Assembly: GCA_008360975.2 (NCBI GenBank)
Contig: CM039182.1
Span: 28,276,566-28,340,565 of the forward strand
Direction: 5' to 3'
Length of the DNA stretch: 64,000 nt
DNA from: Lichenostomus cassidix
Taxonomy: Eukaryota; Chordata; Aves; Passeriformes; Meliphagidae
Numbering within the stretch: position 1 is the first letter of the stretch; each line of letters opens with the position of its first letter. Below the pieces are notes generated by a model, which was given only the letters and a program-made list of their open reading frames with translations, made no database searches and was not told where the DNA came from. The translations under genes and the position numbers were made by a program. Shown piece by piece: positions 57,001 through 64,000 of this stretch.

Positions 57001-59263
57001 TCTTCAACAATGAGATTTCACTTTACTTTATTTTTTTTCCCAAAATAAAATATTGAAATATTCAATTCTGTAAGCATCCAAATGTTTCAAAAGGAACACC
57101 GCAGTGTTTTGTTTAAAAAAAAAAAAAATGTGTTGTTCTGTGTGCCTACAAATGACACTATTATGTAAAGAGACTCTGATTAGCTTGAATCAGGCACTGG
57201 AGGAATTCTAGAGCTCCTGAAATAAGCTGAAAATAGACTCCAGCTGTGCTGCTGCACCACTTTACTGCTCATTTCTAGCTTAGGAATCTTTACACTACAC
57301 TGCAAAGCAAAGCACAAAGCACATTGCTTCTCTGGGAAATTCCCAAACATAACAGGCTTTTCCTCCTGTCAGAAGGTCCAAGTCAATGTCCACAACACAG
57401 GTAGACAGACACACACAGCCTCTTTCAGTTCTGCACAGGTTCTGAGTTCCACCCATGAGCATTCATTCCCTTGCCAAATAGCATGACAAGGATGGCCTTA
57501 AGCAGAAGCTGAGAGCTGCTTGTGTGGCACTGGACCTGGCACTGCCTCAAGAGGATGAGGAAGGACATGAATCTCATGAGGGAAGGGGTGGGAATGGAAA
57601 CACCCATTCAAAAAGGGTAAGGGCCCAGCTGCTCACTGCTGCTGAGTGGGTGAGTAAGGGGGAAGACACCAGGGCTACCAGGGCTTCCCAAAAGCTCAGC
57701 AAAGCAGCATGACTGTCTGTGCTGGACTCACGCTGCACACAGAAAATACACCATGCTCCTGCTATCAGAATTCAAGTCACTCCTTGGAAACTTCACTAAG
57801 ACAACGATGTGCATCATATGGAGTTAATTGTAGCCATACAAAAGCTGGAAAATCAGAATGAAGGCTTCTCATTCAGCCTACTGTGTGTCCTGTGAAGGCA
57901 TTGAGCAGTTTACAAAAATCATAAGCTGACTTTTGTCCAATTTTAAAGAGAACAGCTACAACTCAAGTTGTTTAAATGCCTGCATGCAATTCAGTAGATA
58001 AAATGAATACAGAAAAAAACCCATTATTGGTATTTAATTTTTACATCCCAACCTTTCTGAAAAATGCAATAGAATTCCTCTATTGGAAGAGTACTGTATA
58101 CTTCTTTATTCTCACCTTACTTTCTTCCTGGTTCTGTAGCTTCTCTTTTTATCTCAACCCTCATATAAACCCTTGATCATTTCATGCATACTACTTTGCT
58201 TGCCATTAAGGTTTCTTTCCTCTTGATTTTATCTGATTTTATCCAAAATTTCTCTGATGCTAATTGCCACATTTTTCACCAGTGCCTCCTAACTACTTAT
58301 CCTTTATTTCTGATCACTATATACTTGCAATCAAAATAATGTGTAATATTTAATATTTAATCAAAATAACTTTAAAAAAATGCCTTATCTGCCTCCTTGT
58401 TCACTCTTTCCACGTTTATCTTATCTTACCTTATCTCCATAATTTTTAAGGCAAAGATTTAATGCCATTGTAAAAATCTATTAAGTTCTAACTACGGTTA
58501 AAAATACAAAAAACCTGATAAAATGAAAAGGCCTTTTCATAAGAAATGCTGATCATTAATTAATTTCATAGAAAAGAGTGATGCACAATCTGTACAAAAG
58601 AATATTGTTGAAACAAAATGTAATTTTTGTGGTCAGGAAAATTTAAATTTGGTTTTCTCAGTTTTTTTCAAAACTCAAAAAGAAGGCTCCTAAAAATTGC
58701 TTAGAAGTTTTAAGATGCCATTTAAATTTCCAGGCCTTCTAGGGGAAACATAGCAGAACATTCTACATTCCTCTAAAATGACTATTATAATTATTAGTTC
58801 AACAGAATTAATGCAAAAAATTTCAAAATGCAACCGGATAACAACCAAAAAAGCAGTTTGAAAAATCTCAGATCTGATAGCAAGCTCCAAAGTTATTTAC
58901 TCATGGCTGTTTGGCAAGGGCTGGCCAAATTCTGGCAATTTTACAAAGCTCATCACTCACTGGAGTTGTGTAGCATGAGCTACTAGACTTTTATCTATGA
59001 CTAAATATGTAAAGTAAGGGAGAAAACAAAACACAACTCTAGAATATGTATGCAAAGAAAATTTTTTTACTGAATTACAAACAAGATTAAACTGAAAGTC
59101 TATCAATAAAAGTGGGAATCTCTCCTGGTAAAGTCTTGTTTCGTGAAAGATTAGGACAATACTGATATTCTGTGCAACTATTAACGCTAAAAACTGAACC
59201 AAAAAATAAAACAAAACAACTCATAGTGGAAATAATAAAAATCTGCTATGTTAAAGGACTTTA

Positions 59264-59393
59264 TTCTCCTTTTGTGAAAGGGATGAAACTGTTTCTTCCA
59301 TCTGTTTCATTTTTCCACAATAATTATTGGTTTATAATGACTAAACAGGTGGGAGAAATAGGAAACAGTTTCATCCCTTTCACAAAAGGAGAA
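59264..59393. repeat. Perfect 32-bp inverted repeat with 66-bp loop
   Basis: The left arm (59264-59295) begins TTCTCCTTTTGTG and ends CTGTTTC. The right arm (59362-59393) is its exact reverse complement over 32 bp. The loop contains further partly complementary pieces (CCATCTGTTT at 59298 against AAACAGGTGG near 59344), so RNA from either strand could form a long hairpin. I recognise no transposon ends or target-site duplication around it. Confidence 0.93.
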
Positions 59394-60531
59394 AGAAAAT
59401 AAGGTATAATCCACATCATAAAACAGAATAGTGCATTGAGAGAGTGCTTGTGAAAAAGACCAAACATTTAAACATAGTCATTTAGTAAAAGGATGCAGGA
59501 ATAAAATCCCCAGAGATGCTTCACAACCTTTAAAACAAAGCAGATGATCAATTATTTTAAACTAAACCTATTTGACAACTGTGGTATATGGGGTTTTTTT
59601 CTAATTATTATTATTTATTTTTGAAAGATAGTGGTATGAGGTCTGTAAGAAGCTTGGTCTAAAAACACTAGAATGCTATTAGAGGCAAGTATGTAGTTTT
59701 GTATTAGTGGTCTGAATAAGAAAACTTACAAAAATTCATCGGCCTCTATATGTAGGACTAATCACAATTAAAAACCTCAACAGTCTGCCTCAATCACCAC
59801 CTCTGAGCACTACACATACTCCTCTTTGGTACTATATGTGGGGCAGAGCAGCAAGAGAACACAAATTTGCTATCACTGCAGCATGAAGAGCAAACCCATA
59901 TGAAAAGAGCCTGGGTGTCATAACTCCTGGGGGGCGGAAACAGGACATAACAAATTCTTTCTGCATGAGACAGAACAACTTTCTGTACATAGTGATGGGC
60001 ATTCCTATGCAAGAAAATGATGTAATTTCTTACCTTAAAAAACAACCTCCAGGATAAAACATCAACGCGCTTTTTTAACGCAACAAAAATGCAGTGACAT
60101 GATATATTCCTTTTTCACTAATCCAAGTTATTTAGAGCAGTTTACACATTTTTATTCACTAGATACAAAACACTTCATGAGGTCTGACTCTTGTTTCAAG
60201 CCAAAATTTCTGTAGTGCAGGGACCATATTTATTGCTAGTTTCCACTAAAATAGCGAAATGGAGATGGGATTATAACCCGTTCTCCATAACTATACAAGA
60301 CTTTGTATTGCTTTTTATGTCCAGATAGACTTCGAATAAAGATTGACATATTTGAGCCTGGAACCCTTACAAAAGTTTTGAGATGCATGCCTCTCAGGGA
60401 CAGGACTCTAAGCTGTACAGATGACTGGATTTGTTTTGGGTATTTTTCCTTTGTTTTATTTGGGGGTTGAAAGGGTGTTGCTAGCCAAAGATGCTACACA
60501 GGCTGTGTGGATAGATTACAAAGTATGGATT

Positions 60532-60554
60532 AAAAAAAAAAAAAAAAAAAAAAA
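60532..60554 (+). repeat. A-homopolymer, 23 bp
   Basis: A run of 23 A, with no recognisable retroposed gene in front. Confidence 0.9.
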
Positions 60555-61597
60555 GAGGATAACCAATAAAATAAAATCAAGTTCTTCTGAAGTGTGTTAC
60601 TGGTAGAAAAACCCTGAGATTCAATATAAACTTAGGTTGTTTTTAAAATATGAGACTGGATAACTTTTAGCTCCAACATCTACACAAAGTGCAAAGCATT
60701 TATCTTTAGAAGAATAGGGTCTGTCTTGAAGAGTTTGTAGTTTGAAGAGCAGTTTAGTAGTCCTCTTACACAGTCAGTCATTACATCTCTAGATTGCTAT
60801 TAGAAGAAATAGCTACTCTGGCACTTGCTTCTTGAAACCTAATCCAGAAAAACTTCAGTGCATGCTGTGATTTAAGCACATACACTGGGAAATACTTCAG
60901 AATGTACTTTTGTACCACTTGGGACAACTTAATTGACATTCTTTCTGTGAATCCCTTAAACTCCCAGAACTCAAAGTACAGATCATTTAAATTTAAATCA
61001 TAATGTCACAGATGTTTAACAGTGTGGTCTTCTTTAAAGCTATCATGTTAGACCATAGATAAAACAGCGAGCCTGGACTTGACATGCAATGTGACAATGT
61101 TCACTGTGTCTGAAATACAATATAAAAATATGGTTCTGTACTTAAGGGAATATGAAATGGGTCATAACTCCTCTAAGTATTAGATAGTTCCCAATTAACT
61201 AACTTCTTAGTACTAAAACAAATCTGAATTAATAACCATTGCTGATTTATTCTAGAATAAGAGCACCTCCAAAGGGACTGTAAGTGGCTTTTTTCAAATT
61301 CCAGTTTGAGTACTTGTTTGCATTCACCCTCACCCAAAATCAGCTGAAGAAGTAGTCAAGCTTTCAAATCAAAAATAATAATGCTTATGTACATCTCCAC
61401 GTATTTTAATAATAAAGAATTTGTATTCAAACACTTCTAGAGGGCTCTCTACAGAAGACAAAATAGTTAACATAAAGTTATATTTTTTTACATATTTTTA
61501 CAAGATAAACTTTGGCTAGCCACCAAGGTTCAATATGAATTCTTTTCCTTCTGCTGCAGGTCATTTCTTCTCTCAATTTCACAATTATGTTTTTTCA

Positions 61598-61618
61598 TTA
61601 TTATTATTATTGTTATTG
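61598..61618 (+). repeat. TTA trinucleotide microsatellite
   Basis: TTATTATTATTATTGTTATTG, a short interrupted trinucleotide repeat. Confidence 0.85.
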
Positions 61619-62342
61619 TTCATAACCAATCACCAAATGTCAAATCAAAATTTCCAAACATTCAGTTTTTGGTACTGAGTTCTATTTTGGCTCCTATCTG
61701 CTGTTCTGTTTCTCTAACAGCCAACTTTGATTTTATCCTAATAACCAATTTCTAACATCTGTTCTTCTCTGTTTTCTTACATCACTCATGGCATTACCTA
61801 TGGGTTGTGAAAAATAGCACAAATACATGAATTTTGGTCTATGAAAAGTTGGTAGACTCCAAATTTATTTGTAGCCATTTGTTTTGCTTTGTTTTCCCAT
61901 GTCTTCTTTTTTATTTTTTTTTAATATTTTTTTCCTTTCAGAACTTTTATATTTTTGTCCCAGGAACTCTTGCCACTCACTCATTTTCCTCACATCTCTT
62001 AAATGTGCTTCCACCATCTCTAGTATAATTTCAGTAATTTCTCAAACTCTTATGGCATACCCAGTACTGATGTGCCACTGTTCAATAAAGAATACAGACA
62101 TAAACTTAGTATACAGACCATCTTCCCATCCTCCTCTCATAAACATCTATAAAATTTTCACTGTTTCCTTCCATTCACTTCAACTGCTACTATATATAGG
62201 TTCTTAAACAACATACAGTCTGCACTTATTTTCAAAGCAGTTATAAGGATTGCCAAAGTATCAGGTAAGGATACTTGAGTCTGTCCCATCTCTGTAGTGA
62301 ATTTAAAACATAAAGAAAATTCTAACAGTAGAAATACCACTC

Positions 62343-62420
62343 TAAAAAAAAACAAGCAACCGAGAAAAAAAAAACAAACAAACAAAAAAACCAAACAAAC
62401 CAGTAACAATAAACAAAACC
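62343..62420 (+). repeat. A-rich CAAA-type low complexity
   Basis: Runs of A interspersed with single C (AAACAAACAAAC), typical low-complexity intronic sequence. Confidence 0.85.
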
Positions 62421-62589
62421 AGAACTGACAACAAAGAAACAGTTAACAAAGCATTTTAAAGCTGTTCAGTATGCCTTCGTGAATGAAAACATCTATTACT
62501 CGGCCACTTAATTCTAGGAAATACATTCTTCAAAACAAACTCTTTATCACTATCATTACTGCTACAATTAATTTGAGTGCCTCAATAAG

Positions 62590-62670
62590 AGAATCACAGA
62601 ATTGTTAGGGTTGGAAGGGATCTCTGTAAACCATCTAGTCCAACCCCTGTTCCAAGGCAGGGTCACCGGC
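62590..62670 (-). mobile_element. Short CR1 3' end, minus orientation
   Basis: Reverse-complement CR1 terminus: GAATCACAGAATTGTTAGGG, TTGGAAGGGATCTCTGTAAA, CCATCTAGTCCAACCCCTGT. Only about 80 bp, an extreme 5' truncation. Confidence 0.92.
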
Positions 62671-63108
62671 AACAATAAAAATTATTTGTAACTTTTTACA
62701 TTTAAAATAAAATCAAGAATTTCTATTTTCAGAATCCATATAAAAATATTATATTGGAATTTAATCACCAATTCTTTTCTCCATATTCTGTACTGGCTTT
62801 AATAAAATTATGACCCACAAAAATCTGGACAGTTGTAAAGACAAATTTAGCAATCTGTAATGTCCTCAAAAAGCCATTCAATTTTGCAATGCAGCCAACA
62901 AAACTATGCAGTGACACTGCATAGCATCCACTAAAAATCTTCCAGAGCCACACAAAAAGAAATGTTATTTTTAGTGCCTAAGAACACAACGAAAACATAT
63001 GTAATTATGAGCACATTTTAGATTTTTTCTTCTTTTAACTGGCAGAAAACAACAGAGAGCAATGCAATCCAGGGCCCCTCACCCCAACTAATGGCAGATG
63101 GAGGGAAG

Positions 63109-63129
63109 CTGTCTGACACTGTCAGACAG
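63109..63129. repeat. 10-bp-arm palindrome with 1-bp centre
   Basis: CTGTCTGACA, then C, then TGTCAGACAG, the exact reverse complement of the first arm. Function unknown. Confidence 0.9.
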
Positions 63130-64000
63130 GCCTAAGTCCACTCTTTTTCAGACATCTCTAATTCTGGATTTGAGCCATCAAGACCAGCCTATTTTCTCTT
63201 CTCAAGAGGAACAAGGAAGGCAGCTTTTGCTCTCCTTTCTTCAGAAACCCAGGAGAGGCGGAACAGCATAAGCGGTAAAGCTAATAGCAAAGTATATTTT
63301 TTCAGTGGATAAGTTAGACAAACAGCTTTCCCCTTCTCTCTTCAAGCATGTGAAGCTGTGTTGGGCTGTAGAGAACTACCATGGGCTACTGGTTTACTGA
63401 GTGTGAATCCAGTAAAGGCAAAGCACGAGCATCCTTTCTCTCAGAGCTGTTTTTTCTCAATTTGTCTGATGAGTCATGAATTGTCACCATTTGAATTACA
63501 CTTTCTAGCTCTTCTATAGAAACACAGGCACTAAAAATACATGCTTTTAATAAGAGCTGAGATTCTGCTACAGTCACATGGCTCTCCAATTAGCCCATTC
63601 TCCCTTCATTTTATTTCTGAAAGGGTTGGTGAACTGTAATTCTCTGTTTGTGACATCAGGCTCATTTCCACAGCAACCAATTGAATTATCCTCCAAATCT
63701 TTATAACAAGAATAAGCAAGAGGAACAGATGAACTTAAGAAACAAAAGCTTCTTACTGTTTACATGCAAATGTCCATAGAAACAACCAAACAATATGGGA
63801 AAATAAATATGGAAGATACATAGAAACACAGGAAATAAAACAAAGGCATAATCAACGTTTACATATTTTACAGTGTATGAATACTCATTCAGTAATTTGA
63901 CGCCCATATGTCAGACACAATATATGTTCAACACCAGTAACAGCTGATGCTGCAACACCAAGTGTTAATGACTGGCACCGTGTATCTATGAAGCTTCAAT

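Noticed and set aside
50508..60554. 23-bp A-runs as tails of processed pseudogenes
   Set aside because: No recognisable coding or retroposed sequence precedes either run and no flanking duplications were seen.

Overview
The window is vertebrate nuclear DNA from a bird. The evidence is AT-rich, intron-dominated sequence, at least eight CR1 retrotransposon copies in both orientations, and two avian-style retroviral LTR remnants. The repeat set suggests Neoaves, but I cannot name a species. There is no bacterial, plasmid or phage content, and I see no tRNA, rRNA or CRISPR array.

One protein-coding gene spans most or all of the window on the minus strand: DGKB, diacylglycerol kinase beta. It is recognised by translating short GT-AG-bounded segments and matching them to the family, with comparisons made from memory. 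From 5' to 3' of the gene, in falling coordinates, the coding exons are 43196-43272, 38905-38925 (a 21-nt microexon), 24737-24890, 20151-20291, 15827-15876, 14429-14503, 13869-13988, 4223-4340, 1398-1486 and 1202-1318. All ten join in consistent phase into about 321 residues covering the recoverin-homology region, two EF-hands, the first C1 domain and most of the second. The start-codon exon lies beyond position 64000. The rest of C1b and the catalytic and accessory kinase domains lie to the left of position 1. A possible additional in-frame 36-nt exon sits at 21934-21969.

Region by region: 1-4.3 kb holds the C1 exons, including a 79-nt intron. 4.3-13.9 kb is a large intron with an isolated CpG island at about 8.27-8.6 kb and an old CR1. 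13.9-24.9 kb holds the EF-hand and recoverin-homology exons, a 261-bp solo LTR with target-site duplication, and the candidate microexon. 24.9-43.3 kb is two long introns flanking the 21-nt exon, with three CR1 copies (one with a recognisable reverse-transcriptase segment) and a truncated ERVL-like LTR. 43.3-64 kb has no exon I can find. It is probably the first coding intron, and it carries four CR1 pieces, a 32-bp-arm perfect inverted repeat, a purine tract and several A-runs.

I do not see a new multi-gene system. The points most worth checking are the intragenic CpG island, which could drive a short DGKB isoform lacking the EF-hands or a non-coding RNA, the in-frame 36-nt candidate exon, and the long hairpin at 59.3 kb.
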